This document shows positions 36,378 to 48,204 of a stretch of DNA of 64,000 nt, piece by piece; position 1 is the stretch's first letter; every line of letters starts with the position of its first letter. The notes below the pieces were generated by a model that searched no databases, was not told the DNA's origin, and saw nothing but the letters and a program-made list of their open reading frames with translations. The translations under genes were made by a program, and so were the position numbers. The stretch comes from Gelatoporia subvermispora B (taxonomy: Eukaryota; Basidiomycota; Agaricomycetes; Polyporales; Gelatoporiaceae): NCBI GenBank assembly GCA_000320605.2, contig KB445794.1:2254867-2318866 (forward strand), in the 5' to 3' direction.

Positions 36378-36521
36378 GTGACCGGAACATGGCCGTTTTG
36401 TAAGATAACGGACGAGGTGCTGGAAATTTCAGCATGTGGGCGACATATGGGCGAAATGTGGCTCGTCACACGGGATGCCGGAGACATTCCGGAAGGGCAT
36501 CGCCCGGCGTTTAACGCAGTG
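36378..36521 (+). repeat. Right arm of a diverged inverted-repeat pair
   Basis: The partner is 35049-35240 (opposite orientation), with 22 exact bases at the outer end and weaker similarity elsewhere. It is followed by GC-rich sequence without a gene up to the promoter of the acyl-CoA synthetase. Confidence 0.6.
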
Positions 36522-37432
36522 CTCCAGCGAACACGTCACTCTCGCCGCAACGTGGCGGGACAGCACGCACGATCCATAGGCCTGGACGTGTCCGACGGTC
36601 TCATCCTGCCCGCTCCTGCTCTCTCATCCACTGCGAGCGGCAGGGGTCGTCCAGCGGGCTGGCTGCGAGGCGGTGCAGCGCGCGCGCGAGGGGCGAGTTG
36701 TGGCGGGGCAAGACTGGTGCGCAAGGGAGAAGCGCAACACGAGGATACGGGGGGTTCCCACAAGCTCACACAGCGATTCCGGGCGAATTCCAGGAGCGTG
36801 CGAGGAGCGTTCGAAAGGAAAGAGGCAGGGGCGACATGGGCTGGAAGCGGAGTTGGCGAGGATATCAGAGGCCAGAGGGAGCGGGCGCTGCGTGCTGAGC
36901 GATCTTCGCGGGCCGGCTCTGCGCTGCTCGTCCCGATATGGTGTGGGCGTGCACGCGAGCGGACAAGTTGGATCGCTTGGGCGCGGCGGATGGGCGCTGC
37001 TCAAAACGAGGCTCCACGCTACACAGCCCGCCCAACGCGAGTCGTACGCCCGGAATGTTCTGCAGCGTGCATATCAGATCTCCCGACATTAGGGGCTCCC
37101 CCTCTGCGTCGCCCATGGGCCTTGACCGGCGTTTCTAGCGGCATCGGCGCATGCACACCTCCGTGCCCCTCAGGGCGGTGCACCCACCCCGGGCCTCTAT
37201 AGCTATGCGCCTATCTTCGTGATCCTCCCGCCGGCCAGCAGTGACGCGTTTTGGGCGCCCCTGTCGATCGCGTATCGAACGCTGTCAGGAGCCAAACCGA
37301 CGCCGCCCACCAAGTCTTCTCCCCTCAGCGCCGTGCGCCCGTATACATATAGATCCCCGCACCCACTAGAACCCCTTCCCGCCTTGACGCTTTTAATCCC
37401 CCCCCGCGGCACCCCACACCCGCCCGCTCGAA
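36522..37432. promoter_or_regulatory. GC-rich 5' flank of the acyl-CoA synthetase gene
   Basis: No gene is supported. A TATA-like ATACATATAG lies near 37343-37352, about 85 bases upstream of the ATG at 37433, followed by pyrimidine-rich sequence. This is a plausible core promoter. Confidence 0.4.
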
Positions 37433-40400
37433 ATGACAGAAATCCACGCCCCCGGCGAGCTGCCCTGGATCCCCGACGACCTCACCGCCGCGCAGTTCAT
37501 GCTCGACGCGCACCACCCCTCCCGCCCCGTCGTCACCCGCCCCACGCCCTGGTTCATCGACGACGCGACCGCAAGGCGCGTCGGCCCGGAAGAGGTGCGT
37601 GTCGCGTGACCGATGCTGTGCCGCCCCCGCGATGGCTGACGCCCCCCGCAGGTCCGCGCACGAGTCTACGGGCTCGCGAACGCGCTCAAGGCGCGCTGGA
37701 GCCTCGGTGCGTCCCGCACTCCGTTCCTGGACGGGAGCTGACTGTATGTGCAGAGGAAGACGACGTCGGTGCGTAGACTGAGACATACGCGACTCGCGCG
37801 CACACCTCACGAAGCCCGCGCACAGTATGCGTCTACAGCCCGAACCACATCGGTGCGCACCTCTCGTTCTGTATTTTGAAACACCCCCCCTCTAACATCC
37901 GCTCAGACTACCTCCCCGCATTCTGGGCCATCTGGCGGCTCGGCGGCACCATCACGTGCGCCCCCTTTCTCCCTCCGTCTCCCACACTAACTCCCGCACA
38001 GCCCCGCGAACCCCTCCTACACCGCCGGCGAGCTCGAGTACCAGCTCTCCCTGACCCGCGCCAGGTTCCTCCTCACCGACCAGGCGAGCCTCCCCGTCGC
38101 GCTCGCCGCCGCGGCGACGGTCGGCCTCCCGCGCTCGAACATCGCTCTGTTCGACGTCGGGGCGTCGAGAGCGGCGGGGGAGTTCCCTACCGTCAATGAA
38201 CTCACACTACAGGGCCTGGACGCCCCGCCCCAATTCACAGAGCGCAAGCTACAGCGCGGCGAAGCGCGGCGGAAGCTCGCGCTCCTGAGCTTCTCGAGCG
38301 GGACGACCGGGCGGCCGAAGGTGCGTCGCCGCCGCCTCCCAGACCGAGTTGAGCGGACGCTGAGGCTGCGACGCGCGCACAGGCGGTGTGCATCCCGCAC
38401 TACTCGATATGCGCGAACGTCGTGCAGATGGCGGCGTACCACAAGATGCGCCCCGGCGCGCCCGACCCCGCGCAGCGCTTCGCGCCCGGGGACGTCGTCA
38501 TTGCCCGTGCGTCGCTTTGCTCCTGTCTGCGTTGTGGGCGTCTGAGCGAGTCTGATCGGTTTTGCGAGCGCAGCGCTGCCGTTTTATCGTAAGTGTCACT
38601 TTTCGTTTCGGGTTTCCTCCCGGCGGGAGCTTTGCGCCCGCCGGCACGCGCCTGCCGAGAGGCCTAAGGGGCCGAGCGGGAGTGCTGAGCGCGCCCTCGG
38701 GATCCCCGTCTTGTGGCCAGCGGGCATCCAGCCAACCGGGGGTCCCGATGCGCCCTCTGCACGCACGCTACAGCCCAGCCGCTCCCGCACGCACCGCCGT
38801 GATCTCCGCACCAGGCAGCTCACCCCCGTAACGCACAGACATCTACGGGCTCCTCGTCGTCGGGCACTTCTTCGTCTTCGCAGGGGTAAGCACGCCGCCG
38901 CCAGACCTCCGCGCAGCGATCCTGAGCCCGCCCCGCGCCCGCGCCAGATGAGCCTCGTCGTCGTCCCGCGGTTCAGCTTCCCGGGCATGCTCAGGAGCAT
39001 CGAGCGCTTCCGCGTTAACCACCTCCCGTCCGTCCGTCCCGCCCTCCGCCCTGCCGCACTCACCTCACGCTCCCCGCCCCAGCCTCGTGCCCCCCATGGC
39101 CGTCCTCCTCTGCAAGGTGCGCCCCGCCCCGCCCATGCGTACACTGGCGTAATGGTGCAATGGCGATGGCTGACGCACGCCGACGCAGCACCCCGCGGTG
39201 CGCCGGCATGACCTCGGCTCGGTCAAGGCGGTCATGTGCGGCGCCGCACCGCTCTCGGGCGAGATTATAGAGCGGCTCGCGGAGGTCGTCCCGCAGGCGG
39301 CGCTCGGCCAGGGCTTCGGTGCGTCCCCTCTCCAATCCTGCGTTCCTCGTCCCTTCCATCCCGCCGTTTCTCTCCCATCCCGCCATTTCTCTCCCCTCCC
39401 CCCCCCGCGCGCTCTTCAGTGCAGGGCAGTATTACTCACGCGGCGCGCAGGGATGACCGAGTCTGCGACGATCGTGACGATGCCGCAGCTCGACCAGAAG
39501 ATCGGCACGCGCGGCAGCGCGGGGCGGCTCGTCCCCGGCATCACGGTGCGCGTCGTGAAGGCGGACGGGTCCCTCGCGCGCTGCGGCGAGCCCGGCCAGC
39601 TTGTCCTGCGCGGCCCCGCGGTCGCGCTGGGCTACCTGCGCAACGAGGAAGCGTGCGTCCTATCGAGCTGTGTCTGACTTTGGGATGAGCTGAGAGCCTG
39701 GTGTGTGCGACAGGACGAGGGAGACGTTCCGCGACGGGTGAGTGGCGGGGCGTGGCACGCGCGGCTTGTGACGCCGGATCGCTGACGGGGCGCGCGCCAG
39801 ATGGCTGTACTCCGGGGACGAAGTCATTATCAACGAGTCGGCGGAGATGTTCGTCGTCGACCGCATCAAGGTGCGCGCCCCTTGCTCCCCGTCCCGTCCC
39901 TGTCGCGCACCGCGCCTCGGCGCAGCGCCCGCTGACGCATGTGCCCTTAGGAGCTGATCAAAGTCCGAGGCTTCCAAGGTACGCCCCGCGCCCCTGCCCC
40001 CGGTCCCGCACTCACGTCGCCTTCGCCCCTCTCCCCGGCTCCCGGCTCCCGGCTCGCACCCCGCCCCCCGCGCGCACAGTCGCCCCGGCGGAGCTGGAGG
40101 GCCACCTGCTCGAACACCCGGACGTGCTCGACGCGTGCGTCGTGGGCGTGCCCGACGAGTACAGCGGCGAGCTCCCGCTCGCGTTCGTCGTGCTCCGGCC
40201 CGCCGCGTGCGCGCGCGCGGCGCGCGGGCCTGCCGAGGCGGAGAAGATCCGGACGGCGCTCAAGAAGGTGCGTGGCGGCACGTGGGACGGGTCTTTCCCC
40301 CTTTGCGCGCTTTCGGTCGTTCTGTGCAGTGTGGGCCTTCCTCGCGTTCTGTGCGCCCTGCCCTCGCTTTCGGGGCCGCCGCTCCGCCTGTGTGCTTCCG

Positions 40401-40760
40401 CATTCATCGCACCTTGGTTTTGCCCGACGTCCGTCGTCGTGCTTCGCGGCGGGGGCGGCGGGGGCGTCCGCCGAGATACGCGTAGGGTTGAGTGACGGAC
40501 GGTTGCGCTGACGCTGACCTCATCTCGCGCAGCACGTGGCGGACGCGAAGGTGTACTACAAGCAGCTCGCGGGCGGGGTCGTGTTCGCGGACGCGGTCCC
40601 GAGGAACCCGAGCGGGAAGCTCCTGCGGCGCGTCCTCCGCGACCGCGCGCGGCTCATGTGGAAGCGCGGCGAGCTCGGCGTGGCTTCGGGCGCGCAGGGC
40701 GCGCAAGGGGCGCAGGGGGCGCAGGGGGTGCAGGGGGTGCATGCGCAGGCGAAGCTGTGA
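37433..40760 (+). CDS. Acyl-CoA synthetase, 4-coumarate-CoA-ligase-like, with peroxisomal signal
   Basis: ANL-superfamily enzymes adenylate a carboxylic acid with ATP and then form the CoA thioester. The spliced protein begins [20 protein letters not shown]. It carries [28 protein letters not shown], and the P-loop [13 protein letters not shown] (near 38285-38320). Then come PLPFYHIYG, LGQGFGMTESA, GELxx-type GYLRNEE..TFRDGWLYSGD, the hinge [20 protein letters not shown] and the C-terminal [20 protein letters not shown] then [12 protein letters not shown], where the catalytic lysine is that of PSGK. About a dozen introns interrupt it. The protein ends in a run of G-A-Q triplets and then HAQAKL, and AKL is a type 1 peroxisomal targeting signal. 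A peroxisomal fatty or aromatic acid activator is inferred; the substrate cannot be told. GC content is very high throughout, including introns. Confidence 0.9.
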
Positions 40761-40886
40761 GCGAGGTGGGAGTGATGGTGGGAGTGATGGGGGGATGGGA
40801 TGGGACGGTGCTTTGTATTGCGTGTGGCGTGGTTATGGGATTTTCACGATAACGACCTTCGTACGACTTGTGTGTAATCGTCATGA

Positions 40887-40921
40887 TAGGGGGTAGATCC
40901 GCTATTTATCGCTCGTTCTCG
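40887..40921 (+). repeat. Direct repeat, left copy
   Basis: These 35 bases match 42095-42129 at 32 positions. All three differences are C here and T in the other copy. The copy sits 127 bases after the stop codon of the acyl-CoA synthetase. Confidence 0.7.
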
Positions 40922-42094
40922 TTGTGACACCGTGTATATCAGCTGCGATTACCGGACGTGTCGTCGAGAGCGAATCGCGATTCAGCAGAGTGGGAGTGTG
41001 ATAATGACGGGGCTAAGCACCCTGGTCTGATTCTGTTCCTGAGAGGATGTTGATATAGACGAAGTCTGCAGCTGACTTGAATCCGAGTACGCCAGCGACG
41101 ATATTGGCGTCGATCTCGACTATTTGACTTGGAGAGCGAATGTACGTCCATCTAGACGCTAGAGCTGAACCGCTCCGTCAGTTTGGAACTAGCTGTTCTT
41201 CCCGATGATTATCAGCAGAGGTATATATGTTGGATGCAATGGCCTTGTTTTTGACTCTGTAATGGACTCGATACTGACAACGTATACCATATGAGGATGT
41301 GTCAGATGTCGGACAAGCCGCATCCCCGCGTTGGGAGCCACGGCTGGTTGATTTTGAAGCTTAACGACAGAAGTAGCCTCGCGAGGCCTACTTTCAGTAA
41401 TGTTTCGTCACATTGTGGCCTCCATTTTCACGAATGTCTGCATGTCGATCAACAAAACTATCAAGAGGCCGTTTTGGTAGATCGAGTAACCAAAGCGCGC
41501 TCGCGGCGCAGCAATGCTACGAAACGACAGAAGTTTCGTACTTAGTTCTTGAGTAGAGTGAAGAAGAAGTCCTGGGACCTGCACGAGATGGTAGCTAAAT
41601 GTGTGAAATGCAGTTCTTGAGGTCTGGAAGAGGCGAGTGATGTGCTGTCTGGAACGTAAGTGTCGTTCGGAGGCGGTAAAATCATTGTATCGCTGTCCTT
41701 CGTACTGTTTAGTATTGCTGGGTGGACGGCACTGGTAAGCATGGAGCAGCCTGGCTCGCAGGCTGCGTCCACGTAGCTGCGCGGAATTACGTACGTGCGT
41801 CTTGATGGGCGCTCACAGGCGCGGACCTTCAGAATCGAATCAGTCCTCTTCGGATGCGCGCTTCAGGTGCACCTCGAAGCTGTCTTGAGCAACCCCGGTA
41901 TGTTACCGCGAGCGGAATAATGGCTATCCGCTACCAACATTCATGTGTACCAAGACCGACGCTAAGGCTGCCGAAAGAGCGCAGACGTCACGCCATACTG
42001 GTGACATTCGCATTTAGATGAGGCGGGCATCACTATACTAACATCCCTCTCAAATCGTCCTAATATTTGGAAACCTCTCAATAGATAGGAATAT

Positions 42095-42129
42095 TAGGGG
42101 GTAGATTCGCTATTTATCGCTTGTTTTCG
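42095..42129 (+). repeat. Direct repeat, right copy
   Basis: This is the partner of 40887-40921, 1,208 bases away in the same orientation, with three C-to-T differences. Confidence 0.7.
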
Positions 42130-42729
42130 GGATGAGTGTATGTGGATCGGAATTGAAAGGTTGGCTGCGTTGATGTTTTTTTAGCTGATGTAGAGGTGAA
42201 AAGAGATTGGTTGCCAACCGTCGAAAAGTTGAGTGATAAAGGAAGTGCAGAGCGCGTGCAGAAAACGTAGTACTGCCTACTTTCGGCAATGATGATATTT
42301 TTTCCAAGACTGTCGCCCTATAATTGGCTGAATGGGTGAATCCGGAGGTTTGATTCACTTTGTATCTGCCGCGATGCTAAGCAGCTGTCGACTTTGCGAG
42401 GACACCATTACAGTCATGGTCGGTGAGATGACAGACGGACCTCTGCCGGGAATCGAAACCTTGTAAACGTTTGTAAACGTTGGCTCGAAGCGACCAAAGA
42501 GGATCTAGTTCGGCCCGAGTAACTCTTGTGCGCTATCGGAGAGTCGTGCTTTGCCCATGTCAGAATTATTGCCTTTGGGCCTTGTGGCTTGGGCCCTCGG
42601 TCTTGGACCTTAACGAATTCATATTAGACGCTCGCGCGAGAGGATTCGACAAGGGCGCCAGCTCGCTATGGTTCAACTTTTCTCTCTACGGTCACCACAC
42701 TCGATTACGACGAACTTTGCTTCTGAGCC

Positions 42730-44323
42730 ATGTCCATACTACCTTGCGCATCAACGATGACTGTGCGCTCGAAATCATAGCTCTACTGGACAAACCATCA
42801 CTCGCCCGCCTCTCTAGAACTTCGAAGGCTGCGTTTCACGCCCTCGGCCCCTACCTCGTGCGGGACGTCACCCTGACTCGCTCCTCGAGACAAGTTAAAG
42901 TCTCCTGTCGCTTTGTGCTTGCCCATGGCCTGGCCGAGGAGATTCGACACATTCGCATAGATTAATCGGATACCAGGACAAGAAGAACGAAGAGACCGGA
43001 ATATGGTCCTACCGCTAGCTCGGGCAATCGCTACCTCTGCTCTAGCATATGCTCGTCAACATTCGCACGTTCTCTGGCAGATGTATTGGAAAGGGCAACT
43101 AGATTGGAATCTCTCGAGATAGGTGGAGACGTCGAGGCTCTCATCAGGCACGAACCGCGTGTCGCAGCCGTCCTGACGACCAATCCTCCGTCAACAAAGC
43201 TCAGGCTCCTGGGCGTGGGAAGGACGACTTTCTCGGCTTTACGCTCCATGCGTTCTCCGCCTCATTTGGTTCTTGGACAACTTGGAGAGACACGTAGTCC
43301 CCCGGAGAATGCACAGGTCACTACCGCTAGGCTGCTGGAGTTCCTAGCTGCGAATGCTGATCGCCTCCGCTCGATTGACTTCGACAACGTGAGCTACAGA
43401 CGTATTCAAGCGCTGTATACACATCAGCCAATACGGTTTTCCAACGTGGAGGCGCTCACGATCCCGCGTCTCGTGATACCAATACATACATGCACGCGAA
43501 TCTTCCACAACGTCCGGTTCTTCCGCAATGACATGGTCGGTGCTTCGGAATTCAACCACAATATACCGGGCGAGGTGCTCTGGCCCAATCTCGTCTCCGT
43601 CGAAGGACAGGCGAATATCGCCCTGTGGCTTGCGCGCCATCACCTTCCGTACGTAGACTCCACATGTCCACCCAGTATACGGACGAAGATACCCCGGACG
43701 TCTTCCCCGAGGTGTGCGCCGTCCTGCGAGAGCTGCCCATCACGAGTATATCCATGCCCATCGAGATAGTGGATGATGCGCCGTATGATAGAGGATCATG
43801 CACAGGCCAGTGGCTTGTATTTCCCCACTTCCAGACTGAGCGCTTCTGGCCGGAGTTGGCTGCGGCGATCCCGCAAGTCAGGTTCCTCTCCCTGTGCTTC
43901 AGGAGGTTTAGCTCGACACACATGACACTCGAGGTCATGTTCGCTGCGGTGAGTACGACATTGCGTGTCCACAAGCGACTCCTGGGCTCTGACGGTGTAT
44001 GTTCCTCGACCCAGCTATTGCACGAGACGACATCCTCCCTCAGCGCCCTAGCCGAGCTGCGATACGTATCGTTGAGATATGTTGGCTACGTGGCAGAGGC
44101 GGAACAAGCTGAAGTACAGGGCGCGTTCCCCGCGCTGGAGGATCTATTCTCGCTCTGGTTCGTTCGCATCCCGTCGCTCGAGCATCTTGAGCTGGACATC
44201 GAACTGCGGGAGTGGAAACGGACTTGGTGGCGCAGACAGCCACTGAATGACCGGCCGGGGGAAAATCCGTATGGGACCCGCCACCGGATTATACGCGTCT
44301 CTGAGGAGGAGGGATTAAGTTAA
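42730..44323 (+). pseudogene. F-box/LRR-like pseudogene, paralog B
   Basis: This is closely related to the gene at 55695-57230, over its whole length. It starts MSILP, then two extra bases shift the frame. INDDCALEIIALLDKPSLAR resumes in another phase. A TAA follows RHIRID at about 42963. The body continues as SLADVLERATRLESLEIGGD to NIALWLARHH. Then a 4-base loss relative to the paralog shifts the frame again near 43647, before VRRLHMSTQYTDE, GQWLVFPHFQTERFWPELAA and the end WKRTWWRRQPLNDRPG..VSEEEGLS. The intron after MTLEVMFAA is retained, so it arose by DNA duplication and not retrocopying. At least three independent lesions make it non-functional for a full-length product. Confidence 0.85.
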
Positions 44324-45389
44324 GTGCGAGGGAGTACTTTGATTGGAGCGGTGTAGATGAGGATGCCGTACACATGCGTTCATCCTGTCGGTTGCATTCG
44401 TGGAATCGTGGCGTAATGGAATAATATGTGACGACTGGGAGTACTTTTGCCAGGTCAGCTTTACGTCTGCAGTGCTAGCATATATGTTATCGTGCAACGC
44501 GCTGGTATGCATATAAAGCACACATGATAGTTGAAGCGAGTCCGGGCTGAGATATATCGAGCCTCGAGTTGGTTTACGACTAGGAGAATCGATTCGTCCC
44601 ATCAAAGAATGCTGTGTCGCGAGCATCGGCCAGTTTGTTGACGTTCAAGCGATGTCCATAGGCATATCCACTCCTTCAGCCCGTCCGTGAGTGTCCAGCT
44701 TTGCCTGGTAGGGACATTCTTATCTGACTTGACGGCAGTGTATCAGAAAGCAGTAAGTACCATGGGCCGGCAAAACCCATGTCTGGCGTATCTCCTTGTC
44801 TGCGAGACGTGCACACATCATGGGAATGTCAATTAGTCTGATCGCGCCCTACATGCCCAGCAGTGGGGTTTGGCACGCTTTCGGCTAGTTGGCGTGGCGC
44901 GGCGATGCTAGAAAGACGCTGTCAAGCCCGGAAAGGCACGCGGGAGGCGTCCAAGTCGACGTGACATTGTCCTGATGCCTTACTATGTGTGCGACCCAGG
45001 CTGTGCAAGACATTGCCCCGTTCCCTCCCTGTGCCAGTGTTTGATCGACTCATCTGTCCTACCTAATTAACATTGTCATTGACGCGCGACAACGACTCGT
45101 TCTTCGAGAATAATTGCTTTGAGATGATCTGATTCTGCTTCCGGCTTTCTACGCTTATCATCTCGTTGGACACTGGATGTGAACAAAGTTCAATCAGATA
45201 GCGAGAACTACGCCTCACGTTGTCCCATGACATTCGCGTGAGGCCTGTACGTGTCAGCACAGGTCTCCGTTAGACAGCCAAGTACGCCGGTATCAGTCAC
45301 GTCGCCCACAGTGCATATAGGGTGCAGTCATTCACAAAAAGCCCGGTGTCTACGCTGCGCATCCCGCCTACGATCCTTCACAAACTACG
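44324..45389. other. Intergenic
   Basis: The first 30 bases after the pseudogene still resemble the sequence after the 55.7 kb paralog. Beyond that, no gene or repeat was recognised. Confidence 0.5.
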
Positions 45390-48204
45390 ATGCCTCGTCC
45401 CAGCTCAGACGATGTTCTTTCTCATTCAATTGCTGCGCTCAGGATATTCAAGGAGGCGTCCAGCGCAATCAGTGCTGTGCCTGTCTTATCTGCTGTAGTA
45501 GGCGCAGTGCTTGAAGTTGTCGAAACAATCGAGGTACGCTTTTCTTCTTCGCCAATTCAAAATTCCAAGTCTGACAGCGGCCATGCGCTACAGGCAGTTA
45601 AACACAACAAGGAACAATGCAATCAGCTGAAAGAACGTGTCATCGAGCTTGGAAATGAGTTGAAGGAGGACTTTGAGGAGTACCGTGATGCGCTGGATCC
45701 GAGTATCAACGTCCAGCTCGCTCAGATGCTCTCGTAAGCAGTGCTGTTTTTCGCCTCGGAACTTGCTACTCAAATCCGGTAGGAAGCTTGATGGAATCAA
45801 GATCGACATAGACAGACTCTCTCGCAAGAGGTATGTCTCTCGTTGGGCCCACCAAGGTTCCATCCGGACCATGGTAGAGAAGCATCTGCAAACGGTGGAG
45901 CAGATTTCACATAAATATGTCGTACGTCACCGATCCCTCTGGTACTGCCACTATAGACGGCCCCTCGATACCGATCATCATGTATTTGCAGCGCAATATA
46001 CTCAAGACCTTAGTCAAGACCGGATCGCAGCAGGCCACTTACACAAATGACCACGTAAGCGCCATGTGCAATTACGTACATAACCAGCTCTTAACAATGT
46101 CTTCAGCACCGCTACTTTCGAGACTGTGATCTAGAGTTAGGCCGGACACGTGAACTACTAGTTCAACGCGATATCTACAGCGAACAACGGATTGCCGAAT
46201 ACAATGGCCGTGTTGTGGCCGTTCGCTACCTTCATCCAGGAAGGAGCATTGAGGCGCGTCGCCAAAGAGTGAGAAGAACTGACGATTGACACAAGATACA
46301 GAACGTACTCGAGAGGATCATCGGGAAGATGCCTCAGGGGTCAGTTCCTGTACTTGTCGTTGTCACCCGCAACCACCTACCGCCACGCCTATAGCCGTAA
46401 CCATAATGTCGCACGGTACCTCGGACGTTCGCATCCTGCTACAAAACAGGCCTTCATCGTTCTTGAAACAGGTTCTTTACTTCGCTCCTGTGCATTCTGC
46501 GATTCACTCATGTCTCGTAGGCCGTGTCGATGCCGCTCATTACTTTCGCACCCCTGGAAACGTCGCTCAGAAGCTTCGCTGTTTCTTGCAAATGGTGTGC
46601 ATGGACGCTCTCGCCACGAGTCGCCATTTATATTGACTACTTGTATAACAGGTCATTGATTGGGAGGTTTGCTGTTTCAGACATTCATTCCGAAGGATTC
46701 TGATATATGCTACTCAGGATCTATTGCGATACATCAACACTGAGGGCATAGTCGTTCCCAGTGGAGAAGAGGTCATATCTTAGGTCTTCCCCGTGGCACA
46801 GGTAATGTTGACATGTGTATATCGATCCAGATCCATCGTCATTCTGCCGCATGCCTCTCATCGCTATCGGTCGGCAAACAAGGCACATTTGTCGTATCGG
46901 CTGAAGATCTTAGTCAGACAAGCCCCTGGTGCCTAGATCATCATCTCTCCACAGCGCCAAACGAGGTGCGTGTTGTCACAGAGAATCAAGCGCAATGCTG
47001 AATAAATAATCAGCAAGACGACCAAGTGTTTGTGAGTATTGTAATAGTTCTTGAGAGCACGCATCTCTCATCAATTTCCAGTCAGACCCCACGTCCCGGA
47101 CTATCATCTATGACGTGGGATCGCACAGCATGATGCACATTCTTGACTGCGGGAGGCGGCCACTAGATCTCTGCATCGAAGACCTATATAGCGCTCGTCT
47201 GCCGCGGATATGGTCAACTCGTTGGGCTATCCAAGGCGTGCATGCCAATGTGGGGGATTATGGATATGAGAACCGTCAACTAGGCCGCTTCGTACGCCTT
47301 GGAAATGTGTTCGATGTCCTCGGAGAAGAGCGTCTCGTCTATTGGGTAGATGCAGCATTTGTCGATGGGATGCCTCAAACCTTAGAGGACTGTGATGTCA
47401 GCACGGAATGGGTATGGAGGTCAGTCGTGCATGCGCAAGATGGAATAAAAGTAATATCGCTGACCTCTGTAGACTTGTTCCGGAGCCTGGCAAATGGCTT
47501 GCACGAGCGCGCGATAGTCTGATAAGTGCCGTACATCTAGAACACTTTTGGTGGTTGTATGCAAACACTATCGCCGAACGTCATGCAGTCTCCTTAGAAG
47601 AGCTCGTAGTGGGTGAGCCTTCCTCTATACACATATATTCTACCGTTCGGGTCTTTAGCATATCTTGGCATTATAGTCCGGAGTGTACACCACTGCTGCC
47701 AAGTCTGGATGGATCCCGACGTGTACAGTGAGCGACATTGTGGTCGTATGGCCTTGTACGACATCTTAACATTTACGAGATGCTGATCATAGTCTAATTG
47801 AAACCAGATACTGTATACTTTCATTGCTTGCCAGCCACGTCAAGTGGTGAGATGCCTTCTCCGTTCGGATACTGGTCATTCGACGCGCAATCGAGTCCTG
47901 GACCATGGCCCGACATCTCCAGGCCGGGCGTCGAGTTGTACAGCTGGTATTGCAGATCACGTGTATTACATCTTGGATGATCTGACATTACTTTAGGAAA
48001 CAGGTCCGGTACAGCCGTTTGAGCACCGTGCAGGCGCAGCTCGTCATATGCTTTTCCGATTGTCTCCGAGCAGTGTCTCCACCACGTCAATCCTCTGAAT
48101 CACGCATCATTGAATATACTACAAGCTCTGAGAGTCCTCGGTCCCATGGCACCCATCAGTCGAATATACACGGAGGAAGCGAAGAAGAGGACAAGGATTC
48201 ATGA
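45390..48204 (+). CDS. Agaricomycete protein with MLKL-like N-terminal helical domain
   Basis: The first exon (MPRPSSDDVLSHSIAALRIF, then SAVPVLSAVVGAVLEVVETIE) splices to AVKHNKEQCNQLKERVIELG, the amphipathic four-helix pattern called MLKL_NTD in many mushroom proteins. In animal MLKL and fungal HeLo-type proteins such bundles act on membranes. The next exons give KLDGIKIDIDRLSRKRYVSR, a linker, then HRYFRDCDLELGRTRELLVQ and NGRVVAVRYLHPGRSI, like the N-lobe of a degenerate kinase-like domain. Further exons give AVTIMSHGTSDVRILLQ, IIYDVGSHSMMHILDCG.. and a C-terminal PDTVYFHCLPATSS..YWSFD segment that recurs in this family. The N-terminal exons are well supported. Exon joins after 46.4 kb are tentative, and the gene may be two genes or partly decayed. 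A role in cell death or defence is inference only. Confidence 0.5.

Larger units (their letters stand above)
40761..42729. other. Intergenic region bounded by a 35-base direct repeat
   Basis: No gene is supported. A minus-strand frame near 40975-41150 ending in GVLGFKSAADFVYINILSG looks mildly coding-like, but I could not join it to other exons. Confidence 0.4.

Noticed and set aside
36378..37202. 274-residue plus-strand frame
   Set aside because: It begins inside the inverted-repeat arm and runs through GC-rich sequence that is open in several frames; no family resemblance.
40975..41150. Possible terminal exon on the minus strand (GVLGFKSAADFVYIN...)
   Set aside because: It is isolated; no upstream exon, start or family match could be found.
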